DNA of 64,000 nucleotides from AC-32 sp963754265 (GTDB lineage Bacteria; Actinomycetota; Thermoleophilia; Gaiellales; Gaiellaceae), in assembly GCA_963754265.1 (NCBI GenBank), contig CAVWFB010000001.1, forward strand, positions 1 to 64,000, written 5' to 3'. Positions within the stretch are counted from its first letter, which is position 1; every line of letters begins with the position of its first letter. The notes under the pieces were generated by a model. The model saw only the letters and a program-made list of their open reading frames with translations. It was not told the DNA's origin and searched no databases. Below are positions 52,388 to 61,296 of this stretch, piece by piece. Position numbers and translations under genes: made by a program.

Positions 52388-54458
52388 CAGTCCGAGTACA
52401 CCGGCCCGGTCACGCCCCCGTGCTTGTGGAAGTAGCTCTCGAAGACCTTGAGCGCCGCGGGCGCAGCCGCGTCGCCGCCGTGGCCGCCGTTCTCGATCAG
52501 CGCGCAGACCACGAGGCTCGGGCGCTCGCCCGTGCCCGCGGGGCCGTAGCCGCACCACCACGACTGGTCGGACTTGTCCCCGGGGATGCCCTTGAGTACC
52601 TTCTCGGCCGTCCCGGTCTTGCCCGCGATCGTCACCGGGAAGCTTCCGAAGACCGCGCTGGACGTGCCGTACCCTTCGTGAGTCGCCATGACGAGGCCGT
52701 CCTGGACGGCGGCGAGGTAGGTCGGGTCGAGGCCGACCGGTTGCGCGGGCGGGGGCGTGAAACGGTGGATGATCCGCGCCTGCGAGCCGCGCCTGTTGCC
52801 GCCCTGCTGGACGTCCTCCACGATGTGCGGCCGGACGAGGCGGCCGTTGTTCGCGATCAGGGCGTAGAGGCGCGCCATCTGCAGCGGCGTCACGAGCAGG
52901 TCCTTCTGGCCGATCGTGAGCTGGATCGAGTCGCCCGGCTTCCAGAGTTGGTCGATCTGCCAGTTGCCCGGGTCGGTCTTGCGCGTGAAGGTCCGCCTGC
53001 GCCACTCGGGCGTCGGCAGCAGCCCGGCCGACTCGGGGCCGAGGTCGACGCCCGTGCGCCGGCCGATGCCGAACTTCGCCGCCCAGGCCTGGAGCGGATG
53101 GCCCGCGCTCGGCGGCTCCTTGTAGAAGCCGTAGCCGAGTTGGTAGAAGAACGTGTCGCAGGAGGCCGCGATCGCCGTGGGCAGGTTCATCTGCGAGTTG
53201 GCAACATGTCCCAGTTGTCGAACACCTGCGCGACCTGGCCGGAGCCGTCCTCCTTGTAGACGGTGTAGTGGCCGGTGCAGGGCAGGAGCGTCGATGGCGT
53301 GACGGTCACGCCGTTGACTTGCACACGCGTCTCGAGCGCCGCGAGGGCGGTTACCGGCTTGAAGGTCGAGCCGGCCGGGTAGACGCCGCTGATCGCGCGG
53401 TTCAGCGACGGGTAGTTCGCCGCCTCGGCCGTCGAGGGCGCGAGGCCGGCGTTGCGCAGTCGTCTCGCGCTGACGTGGCCCGTGTAGAGCTTCGGCTCGT
53501 AGGTCGGGTTCGAGGCCATGGCGAGGATGGAGCCGTCGTTCGGGTTGAGGGCGACGATCGCCCCGCCGTTCGCTGCCCACTCGCCGTTCAGCCGAGCCTT
53601 GGCGATCCCGTAGCTCAGCGCCTCCTCGGCCGCGCGCTGGAGCCCGAGGTCGAGCGTGAGCTTGATCGAGTCGCCCGACGCCGGGCGCCGCTTCTCGAGG
53701 AGCTGGCTTCGCGGCCGCCCGAGCGAGTCGACCCGAAGCTGGGCGAGTCCCGCCCGCCCGCGCAGGTAGGCGTCGTAGCTCGCCTCGACGCCCGCCTCGC
53801 CGATCTTGTCGCCCGCGGCGTAGCCCTTCCGCTGGAGCTGCTTCAGCTGTTCGGCGGAGATCTCGTTCACGTAGCCGAGCACCTGGGCGCCGATCGAGCC
53901 GTGCGGGTAGCCGCGGATGTAGGTGTCGGTCACGTGGACCCCCGGAAAGTCCTCGCTGTGCTCGAGCAGGTAGTTGATCCGGGCCGTCTTCTTGACCGTT
54001 TCCTTGACCACCACCGGCGTGACCGGGTCGTTGCCGCGGCGCCTGATGTCGCGCAGCATCGGGGTCAGCGGGACGCGCATCACCTTCGAGAGCCGCTGCA
54101 GCTCGTCGAGCCAGGCCGCGTAGGTCTTCGGCAGGTCGGCCGGGTAGAGCACGACGGCAGTCCCCGGGATGTTCGTCACGAGCTCGTTCCCGTTGCGGTC
54201 GAGGATCTGCCCACGCGGAGCCTCGATCCGCACCGACCGGAGCTGGTTGTCGAGCGCCGCCTGGAGGTACTGCGGCCCGGAGAGGACCTGTAGCGCCCAG
54301 AGCCGGAAGAAGAGCGCGCCGAAGACCGCGAGCGCGACCGCGCCCATGATCGCGATCCGTAGCGCGAGCTGCGGGGTGAAGCGGTACGGGCTCTCGACCC
54401 GCGGGTCGGGTGGCAGAAACCGGTTCGAGCCGGTGCGCGGCGGGCGGGTGCTAGCCAA
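52387..54458 (-). CDS. mrdA: Penicillin-binding protein 2 (transpeptidase), frameshift near 53204
   Basis: N-terminal TM (LALRIAIMGAVALAVFGALFFRLW), dimerisation domain (GQILDRNGNELVTN), transpeptidase with active Ser in PAGSTFKPVTALAAL and KTGTAEKV; ANSQMNLPTAIAASCDTFFY carries the SXN-equivalent region. Near 53204 the frame changes from FDNWDM to VANSQMNLP, as if one base were missing (the only apparent deletion in the window). A cell with this essential gene truncated would not be expected to be rod-shaped, so an assembly error is likely. Corrected length about 690 residues. Overlaps mreD by 8 bases. Confidence 0.9.
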
Positions 54459-54981
54459 GGAGCCGCACCTCCGTGACGCCCTCCGGCTGGGCCGCGAACG
54501 CGAACAGGCGCCGGACGAGCGCGTACACCGGCAGGGTCAGGAGCAGGTTCAGCCCGACCTTCGCCGGCAGCGTGTCGAGCAGCACGACCCTCGCGGAGAC
54601 CGGGTCGCCCAGCATGTAGTGGAGGATCAGCGCCCCGAGCTGGACGAGCACCGTCGCGACGGCGACGGAGACGAACGGCGCATGCGCGCGGTCGCGGCCG
54701 GTGGTCTCGCCGTAGCGGCCGATCCAGTAGCCGGCGATCGTGAGCAGTAGCGAGGTGACGCCGAGGGTGCCGAGGTTCGCGGTGTCCACGATCAGACCGG
54801 CGGCGAAGCCGCAACAAGCGCCGTAGATCGAGCCGCGCAGGAGCGCGATCGCGACGAGCGTCAGCAAGACGATGTCGGGGTAGCCGCCGAGGATGTCGAT
54901 GTCGGAGAAGATCGTCACCTGCAGGATTGCCGCCGCAAAGATCAGCAGCCCGGCCTTGGCCGGCTCGAGCAGGTTCGTCAC
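54451..54981 (-). CDS. mreD: Rod-shape protein MreD
   Basis: 176 residues with about five hydrophobic helices (LLIFAAAILQVTIFSDIDILGGYPDIVLLTLVAIALL; YGACCGFAAGLIVDTANLG; SLLLTIAGYWIGRY). The GGYPDIVLL and AGLIVDTANLGTLG patterns match MreD. Integral membrane part of the elongasome. Overlaps mreC by 4 bases and mrdA by 8. Confidence 0.88.
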   Translation of the reverse strand: MTNLLEPAKAGLLIFAAAILQVTIFSDIDILGGYPDIVLLTLVAIALLRGSIYGACCGFAAGLIVDTANLGTLGVTSLLLTIAGYWIGRYGETTGRDRAHAPFVSVAVATVLVQLGALILHYMLGDPVSARVVLLDTLPAKVGLNLLLTLPVYALVRRLFAFAAQPEGVTEVRLLG

Positions 54982-55913
54982 CGCGCTCGGCCCTTCTTGA
55001 TCAGCACGAGCACGGAGCGCAGTGAGTCGAAGTGAACCCAGGGCGAGACCTGCGCCTGCCAGTAGAGGTCGACCTCGCTCTGAGAAGCGCCGCTGATGTA
55101 GCCGATCGGAATTCCTGCCGGGTAGAGCGAGGTGAGGGGGCCGGACTTGAACCCCTGGGTGACGATCGCGTCGTTCTCGTTCAGCACTTGCGACTTGTCG
55201 ACGCGGTCGAGCGTGAGCGTGCCACGCCCCTGCCCGTGCCCGACGATGCCTGCTGCCTTGGTGGTGAGGTCGGCCGCCGAGACGTGCAGCTGCGGGTCGG
55301 TGAGCAGCGTCACCTGGGACGTGTTGTGAGCGACCGTCGTGACGAGGCCGACGAGCCCGTCGGCGGTCACGACCGGATCGTTCTTGCGGATGCCGTTGCT
55401 CGAGCCGGCCGCGATCCCGATCTGCTGCTCGAACTCGCTCGGTGGCCTCGAGACGACCGAGGTCGCGACGTAGTCGAAGCCCGTCGGGAAGCTCGGCAGG
55501 CCGACGTATTTCAGCTGGCGCTTGAGGTCGCCGTTCTCGTCGGCCGCATTCGCGTTCTGGATCACCTGCTGCCGCAGCTCGTCGACCTGGGCCCGAAGCG
55601 CCGCGTTCTGCGACTTGGCGTGCACCAGGCCCGCGAACCAGCCGTAGGCGTCGCGGAACGGGCGCGCGACGCGTTCGGCGCCGACCTCGAAGGGCCGCAG
55701 CACCGTCGCTCCCCCACTCTGGACGCTGTGCAGGCCACCGCCCGCCGGCTCACGGAAGTAGACCGTGATCAGGACGATCGAGAGCAGCACGAGCACACCC
55801 GCCACGATCCGCCGCTTGAGGGCGGTGGCACTGCGGGAGGACAACCCAGGCGGCCTGGAGCGAGGAACGGGCGACCCCAGGACCGCAAACCGTGCGGTGC
55901 GGTTCCGTTGCAC
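54978..55913 (-). CDS. mreC: Rod-shape protein MreC
   Basis: 311 residues. One N-terminal membrane helix (RRIVAGVLVLLSIVLITVYF), a coiled coil (HAKSQNAALRAQVDELRQQV), then the beta-barrel pair (DYVATSVVSRPPSEFEQQIGIAAGSSNGIRKNDPVV; GLVGLVTTVAHNTSQVTLLTD). It scaffolds MreB to the periplasmic elongation machinery and regulates PBP2. The start may be later than 55913 by up to about 30 residues because the N-terminus is a basic, Pro-rich stretch. Confidence 0.93.
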   Translation of the reverse strand: MQRNRTARFAVLGSPVPRSRPPGLSSRSATALKRRIVAGVLVLLSIVLITVYFREPAGGGLHSVQSGGATVLRPFEVGAERVARPFRDAYGWFAGLVHAKSQNAALRAQVDELRQQVIQNANAADENGDLKRQLKYVGLPSFPTGFDYVATSVVSRPPSEFEQQIGIAAGSSNGIRKNDPVVTADGLVGLVTTVAHNTSQVTLLTDPQLHVSAADLTTKAAGIVGHGQGRGTLTLDRVDKSQVLNENDAIVTQGFKSGPLTSLYPAGIPIGYISGASQSEVDLYWQAQVSPWVHFDSLRSVLVLIKKGRAR

Positions 55914-55954
55914 GAGAACGCCCTAGTGTAGGGAAGACCTCGGCGTGCCGCGAG

Positions 55955-57010
<1,056 letters not shown>

Positions 57011-57071
57011 CCCTGGACGAGTCTAGCTTGGAAAGCCGCATTCAACCGCTACCCGCCGGTTCGAGCCGAGA

Positions 57072-57098
57072 CCCGGGGTCAGACCCCGGGCCATGTCC
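57072..57098 (+). repeat. RAYT-associated palindromic repeat, left flank
   Basis: CCCGGGGTCAGACCCCGGG then CCATGTCC, 77 bases before the transposase ATG and the best match to a consensus of the four copies in the window. Confidence 0.85.
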
Positions 57099-57174
57099 CA
57101 AGAGCGAGTCGGAAGTGGGTCGAAAAGCGCGCGCGTGACCCCACCGGTCCCGGCGCGCTCCTACGCTCGGCTCC

Positions 57175-57801
57175 ATGCCTCGACCGTTTCGCCTTCAGCT
57201 TGCAGGCGGCGTCTATCACGTCGTCTCTCGCGGCAACCGGCAGCAGGCGATCTTCTGCGACGAGATCGACTACGTGCGCTTTCTCGAGCTGCTGGGAGCC
57301 GCAGTCAGCCGGTTCGGATGGCGGTGTCACGCCTACTGCCTGATGCCCAATCACTTCCACCTCGTGGTCGAGACGCCGGAGGCCAACATCTCGGCCGGCA
57401 TGCAGTGGCTGAACGGGAGGTACGCGCAGTGGTTCAACATCCGCTACGGCTTTTCGGGACATCTCTTCCAAGGTCGTTTCTACGGCGACCTCGTCGAGAG
57501 CGCCTACCACCTTCTCGAGCTTGTCCGGTACATCGCGCTCAACCCGGTGCGAGCAGGCTTGTGTCGGGACGCGAGCGGATGGCGATGGAGCAGCTACCGC
57601 GCGATGGTCGGCGAGGCGAAGAGCACAGCTCTGCTCACGGTTGGGTGGCTTCAGGCGCAGTTCGGCCGCGATCTGGCCCGCGCGCGCCAGACCTTCCGTG
57701 CATTCGTGCAGGACGCACCACACGACCTCGGCCGCCGTGACTCTTCTAGCCATGGCCGAGGGTCAGACCCCGGGCCACGTCCTGATCAGCCGAACCCGTA
57801 G
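57175..57801 (+). CDS. REP-associated tyrosine transposase (TnpA_REP, RAYT)
   Basis: 208 residues: MPRPFRLQLAGGVYHVVSRGNRQQAIF, HUH motif HFHLVVE at about residues 59-65 after CLMPN, candidate catalytic Tyr in GRYAQWFNIRYG, then GHLFQGRFYGDLVESAYHLLELVRYIALNPVRAG. This order is diagnostic of Y1 transposases of the REP type. Repeats lie on both sides, and the right-hand one encodes the last 15 residues (RGSDPGPRP). It is on the opposite strand to its neighbours and lies between maf and mreB. It normally acts on short palindromes (REP) rather than moving itself. Confidence 0.92.
   Translation: MPRPFRLQLAGGVYHVVSRGNRQQAIFCDEIDYVRFLELLGAAVSRFGWRCHAYCLMPNHFHLVVETPEANISAGMQWLNGRYAQWFNIRYGFSGHLFQGRFYGDLVESAYHLLELVRYIALNPVRAGLCRDASGWRWSSYRAMVGEAKSTALLTVGWLQAQFGRDLARARQTFRAFVQDAPHDLGRRDSSSHGRGSDPGPRPDQPNP
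57760..57782 (+). repeat. RAYT-associated palindromic repeat, right flank
   Basis: GGGTCAGACCCCGGGCCACGTCC, overlapping the last codons of the transposase gene (about 19 bases before the end) and sharing orientation with the left copy. The left arm of the palindrome is partly degraded (GAGGGTC instead of CGGGGTC). Confidence 0.85.
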
Positions 57802-58376
57802 ACGCCCGGGAAACGCGTGGCCAGGAGCCGTACCAGGAGGGCCGCCGGAAGGCCTACGACGTTGAGGTAGTCGCCCTCGATTCGCTCGACGAGGGCGGCC
57901 CCACGGCCTTGGACGGCGTACGCCCCGGCCCTGCCCTCCCACTCGCCGATGCCGACGTAGGCCGCCAGGTCACGCGCGTCGAGCTCGCGGAACGACACCC
58001 GCGTGACCTCGTGCTCGACCTCCTCCCACGCGGGCGTGAGCAGGCACAGCCCGGAGACCACCTCGTGCGTCTGCCCCGCGAGCGCCTCGAGCATCGCCTC
58101 CGCCTCCGCGGCGGTTCGCGCCTTGCCGAAGACCCGGCCGTCCAGGACGACCTCCGTGTCGACGCCGAGCACCGGCCGTCCTACACCGGCGCCGGCGACC
58201 GAACGGGCTTTGCCGCGGGCGTTCTCGCGGACCGTCTGCGCCGGATCGGATCCCCCTAGCTGCTCCTCGTACTCGGGCAGGACGACGTCGAACGGAATGC
58301 CGAGCTGTTCCAGGATCGCGCGCCGCTGCGGGGAGCGCGACGCGAGCACGAGCGGCGGTGCCGGCGGGACGCTCAC
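57786..58376 (-). CDS. maf: Maf-family nucleotide pyrophosphatase
   Basis: 196 residues: LVLASRSPQRRAILEQLGIPF, VLGVDTEVVLDGRVFGKARTA (family prefers VDTVV, here TEV), EGDYLNVVGLPAALLVRLL. Maf proteins hydrolyse non-canonical or modified NTPs, and overproduction stalls division. GTG 58376 overlaps the methyltransferase stop. Its end overlaps the transposase end by 16 bases (convergent). The T-E in VDTEV is a small deviation. Confidence 0.9.
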   Translation of the reverse strand: MSVPPAPPLVLASRSPQRRAILEQLGIPFDVVLPEYEEQLGGSDPAQTVRENARGKARSVAGAGVGRPVLGVDTEVVLDGRVFGKARTAAEAEAMLEALAGQTHEVVSGLCLLTPAWEEVEHEVTRVSFRELDARDLAAYVGIGEWEGRAGAYAVQGRGAALVERIEGDYLNVVGLPAALLVRLLATRFPGVYGFG

Positions 58377-59141
58377 GCCCGCTTACGGGCGTGCCACAGG
58401 TCCTCCGCCGGCCACTTCCGCGCCCACTCCGCGGGGACGAACTCGTAGTAGGAGTGATCCTGCGCGCCTTCTGGGGCGCGCAGCTCGCTGTAGCGCCTCG
58501 ACCTCGAACCCGTTCTCCCGCAACAACGCCAGCCAATCCCCGTGCCCGAGATGAAAGTCCACACCCTCCTCGCCCGGCCACTCCATCCGCCCAAGGCCGT
58601 CGAACTGCGGGCGGACAAGCCGGTTCTCGACCGGTCCTTCGTCGGGGGCACACAGCAGCGAAAGGGGTGAGTTGCAGAGGAACACGAGCTCGCCTCCGGG
58701 ACGGAGAAGGCGCGCCGCCTCCGGAATCCACCGCTGCGGGTCGCACCAGATCGATGCTCCGTACTCCGAGAGGGCAAGGTCGAAGCTCGCGTCCGGCAGC
58801 GGGACGTCCTCTGCGCTGGCCTCGACGAGCGGGAACTCAATCCCCGTCTCGCGCTGACACCGTCTCGCCGTCTCCAGCTGCGCGGGGGTGACGTCCAGCC
58901 CCGTCACGCGCGCCCCTCGCCGCGCCAGCCAGGCCGAGAAGTACGCCGTCCCGCAGCCGAGCTCGATCACGTCCTTGCCGGCGACGTCTCCGAGCACCCC
59001 GACCTCGGACTCCGGGATGCCGAACACCCCCCAGTCGATCTCCGGCTTCGCCCACGCCTCGAGCGCTCGGGCGTCCGTGTACTCCGCGTTCGTCTTGGTC
59101 CAGGCTTGGCGGTTGCGGAGCGCGTCCTCGCTAAGCGTCAT
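58373..59141 (-). CDS. SAM-dependent methyltransferase, frameshift near 58493
   Basis: ATG 59141 lies inside the ndk end (11-base overlap): MTLSEDALRNRQAWTKTNAEY. Motif I VIELGCGTAYFSAWLARRG, motif II LDVTPAQLE, PLPDASFDLALSEYGASIWC, LLRPGGELVFL. One extra base at about 58493 follows FEVEA; the other frame continues YSELRAPEGAQDHSYYEFVPAEWARKWPAEDLW. Corrected length about 255 residues. Substrate unknown. Confidence 0.82.
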
Positions 59142-59544
59142 CCGGGAACCAGAGCTCGATCTCCCGCTGCGCCGACTCCGGCGCATCCGACCCGTGCACG
59201 AGGTTGTCGGGCATCGCCAGCGCGAGGTCGCCCCGGATCGTCCCGGGCGGCGAGTCGGCCGGATTGGTCGAGCCCATCGTCGTCCGAACGACCGGGATCG
59301 CCGACTCGCCCTCAAGCACGAGCGCGAGGGTAGGCCCGGAGGTGATGAACTCGACGAGCTCGCCGAAGAACGGCTTCTCCGCGTGCTCCGCGTAGTGTCG
59401 CTCCGCGAGGTCGCGGTCGACGTGCACGAGGCGCGCCGCGCGCACGACGAGGCCCCGCCGTTCGAAGCGCGCAAGGATCTCGCCGGCCAGCCCACGCGCC
59501 ATCGCGTCCGGCTTCACCAGCACGAGGGTCTTCTCCACCGCCAC
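59131..59544 (-). CDS. ndk: Nucleoside diphosphate kinase
   Basis: 137 residues: EKTLVLVKPDAMARGLAGEIL; the phospho-accepting His is in PDNLVHGSDAPESA; GSTNPADSPPGTIRGDLA is the family block. It balances NTP pools. Stop TAG overlaps the methyltransferase start. 11 bases after the zinc-ribbon membrane gene's stop. Confidence 0.97.
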   Translation of the reverse strand: MAVEKTLVLVKPDAMARGLAGEILARFERRGLVVRAARLVHVDRDLAERHYAEHAEKPFFGELVEFITSGPTLALVLEGESAIPVVRTTMGSTNPADSPPGTIRGDLALAMPDNLVHGSDAPESAQREIELWFPDDA

Positions 59545-59555
59545 GGCGGCGGAGT

Positions 59556-60098
59556 CTACGGCCTGTGCGGACCTAGGCGCTCCGCTCGCGCCGCGGGGGC
59601 GTCAGGCTCTGCGTCTTGCCCAGCTCGACGGCCGCCGGCTGCGACCGGTGTCTCGCAATACGGGCACACCTGCCAGAGCGCCTCGAGCGGCTGCTTGCAG
59701 CTCCCGCAGGACTGGCGCAGGCGCGTCGTGCAGACCGGACAGACGAGGAACGACGGCTCGACCTCGGCGCGGCAGACCGGGCAGTGCAGCTCGCCGCGGC
59801 TCGAGAGCCGGTGCTCCATCGCCTTGATCTCGAGCTCCCGCTCGCGCACGTCGTCGAGGTACTCGGGCGGCCGGAAGAGCATGTAGATCAGCGCTCCGAC
59901 GAACGGCGGGAAGAGTCCGAGCACGGTCGCCATCCCCACGAGCCAGGGATCCTCGATTCGGCGCCGTGCGTCCTTCAAGACCCAGAACGCGACCGAGAGC
60001 CAGAAGACGCCGACGAAGAAGATCGAGAGGTTGCGGATCACCGCCCAGGTGCCTGCGCTGAAGAAGTCGAACAGTCCGTTGTCCGCTACTGGCACCAC
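59556..60098 (-). CDS. Membrane protein with double zinc ribbon
   Basis: 180 residues. Two N-terminal helices (WAVIRNLSIFFVGVFWLSVAFWVL; LVGMATVLGLFPPFVGALIYMLF), an acidic link (YLDDVRERELEIKAMEHRL), then two zinc ribbons: CPVCRAEVEPSFLVCPVC and CGSCKQPLEALWQVCPYC. The ribbons could mediate protein or RNA contact at the membrane. No known function; it lies inside the valS-ndk row. Confidence 0.75.
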   Translation of the reverse strand: MVPVADNGLFDFFSAGTWAVIRNLSIFFVGVFWLSVAFWVLKDARRRIEDPWLVGMATVLGLFPPFVGALIYMLFRPPEYLDDVRERELEIKAMEHRLSSRGELHCPVCRAEVEPSFLVCPVCTTRLRQSCGSCKQPLEALWQVCPYCETPVAAGGRRAGQDAEPDAPAARAERLGPHRP

Positions 60099-60108
60099 CG
60101 GCGCTCCT

Positions 60109-60222
60109 TCAGAGCAGAAGCTTCCCGACCAGATAACCGGCGCCGAACGCGAGGCCGACGATCGTCAGGACGACGATCATGGCGACTGCGAAGACGCTCA
60201 GCCGCTCGCCGAGCTGACTCAT
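60109..60222 (-). CDS. 37-residue single-pass membrane protein
   Basis: ATG 60222 overlaps the folC stop (ATGA): MSQLGERLSVFAVAMIVVL and a hydrophobic helix ending GAGYLVGKLLL. It ends 11 bases before the zinc-ribbon membrane gene's start. The coupled start and helix support it. Function unknown. Confidence 0.6.
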   Translation of the reverse strand: MSQLGERLSVFAVAMIVVLTIVGLAFGAGYLVGKLLL

Positions 60223-61296
60223 GGTACGCGTTGTTGGCGGACGGAGAGGTCGGCGAGAAGGTAGAGGGAACCGGTCACGAGCACCCCTCCCTCCTCGCCT
60301 GCGAGCTCGCGGGCTCGGGCGAGCGCCTCGCCGGGATCGTGGACAGCCTCGACCGACTCGAAGAAGAGCTCGGCCCGGCGGGCAAGCTCGTCCGCAGGGA
60401 GCGCGCGGGCGCTGCGCGAGGCCGTGGCCACGAAGGACCTCCCCGCCAACGCGAGGACGGCGAGAATCGCCTCGGCGTCCTTGTCGGCCAGGATCGAGGC
60501 GACGACCACGTAGTCGCGACTTGGGAGCCGTTCCAGCAGCCAGGCCGCCCCTGCCGGGTTGTGCGCGCCCGCGAAGACGTCCTCGCCGATCTGGTCGAAG
60601 CGGCCGGGCAGGGAGATCTCGACGTCGCCGGCGAGCGGTCTCCCGACGAAGGCCTCCGCAGCCGCGCGACCGACGTCGTCGGCATTGACGACCGCGGTCG
60701 CCCCTCGCACGCGCGCACGTGACTCCCACTCGGGCTCGCCGAGCACGACGGTCGCGTCCGGCTCGACCACGGCCAGCTTCTCCTCCGCGATCGCCTCGCG
60801 CGTCTCGCCCAGAACCTCGGTGTGATCGAGGGCCACGTTCGTGAGGGCGACGACCTGCGCGGCGAGGACGTTGGTGGCATCCAACCGGCCGCCGAGGCCG
60901 GCCTCGACCACGGCGACGTCCACCTCTGCGGCCGCAAACTCGGCGAGCGCCGCTGCGGTCAGCACCTCGAACTGCGTGGCGCCGAGCCGCCATCGCCGCC
61001 GGCCGGACGCGCTCCAGCGCCTGCTCGAGGTCGGCGTCCTCGCCGTCCACCTGGATCCGCTCGCTCCAGCCGGACACGTGAGGAGAGGTGTACGCCCCGG
61101 CGAGCAGCCCCTCCCGCGCGAGGAACGCCGCCGCCCGGCGTGTCGCCGTCGACTTGCCGTTCGTCCCGACGACGTGGATCGCCGGAAAGGCGCGCTGCGG
61201 CTCGTCGAGCTCCACCAGCAGGGCGCGCATGCGGTCGAGCCCGAACTCCTCGGGCCAGGGCGAGAGCGACTCGAGCCAGTCAGCTGCCGAGCGCAT
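60219..61296 (-). CDS. folC: Folylpolyglutamate/dihydrofolate synthase, frameshift near 60984
   Basis: N-terminal part: MRSAADWLESLSPWPEEFGL, P-loop HVVGTNGKSTATRRAAAFL, YTSPHVSGWSERIQVDG. One extra base at about 60984; the other frame continues GATQFEVLTAAALAEFAA, AVVEAGLGGRLDATNV, TNVALDHTEVLGET, GRFDQIGEDVFAGAHNPAG. Corrected length about 358 residues, slightly short for FolC. It adds glutamate to folates. Start overlaps the valS stop by 17 bases. Confidence 0.88.
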
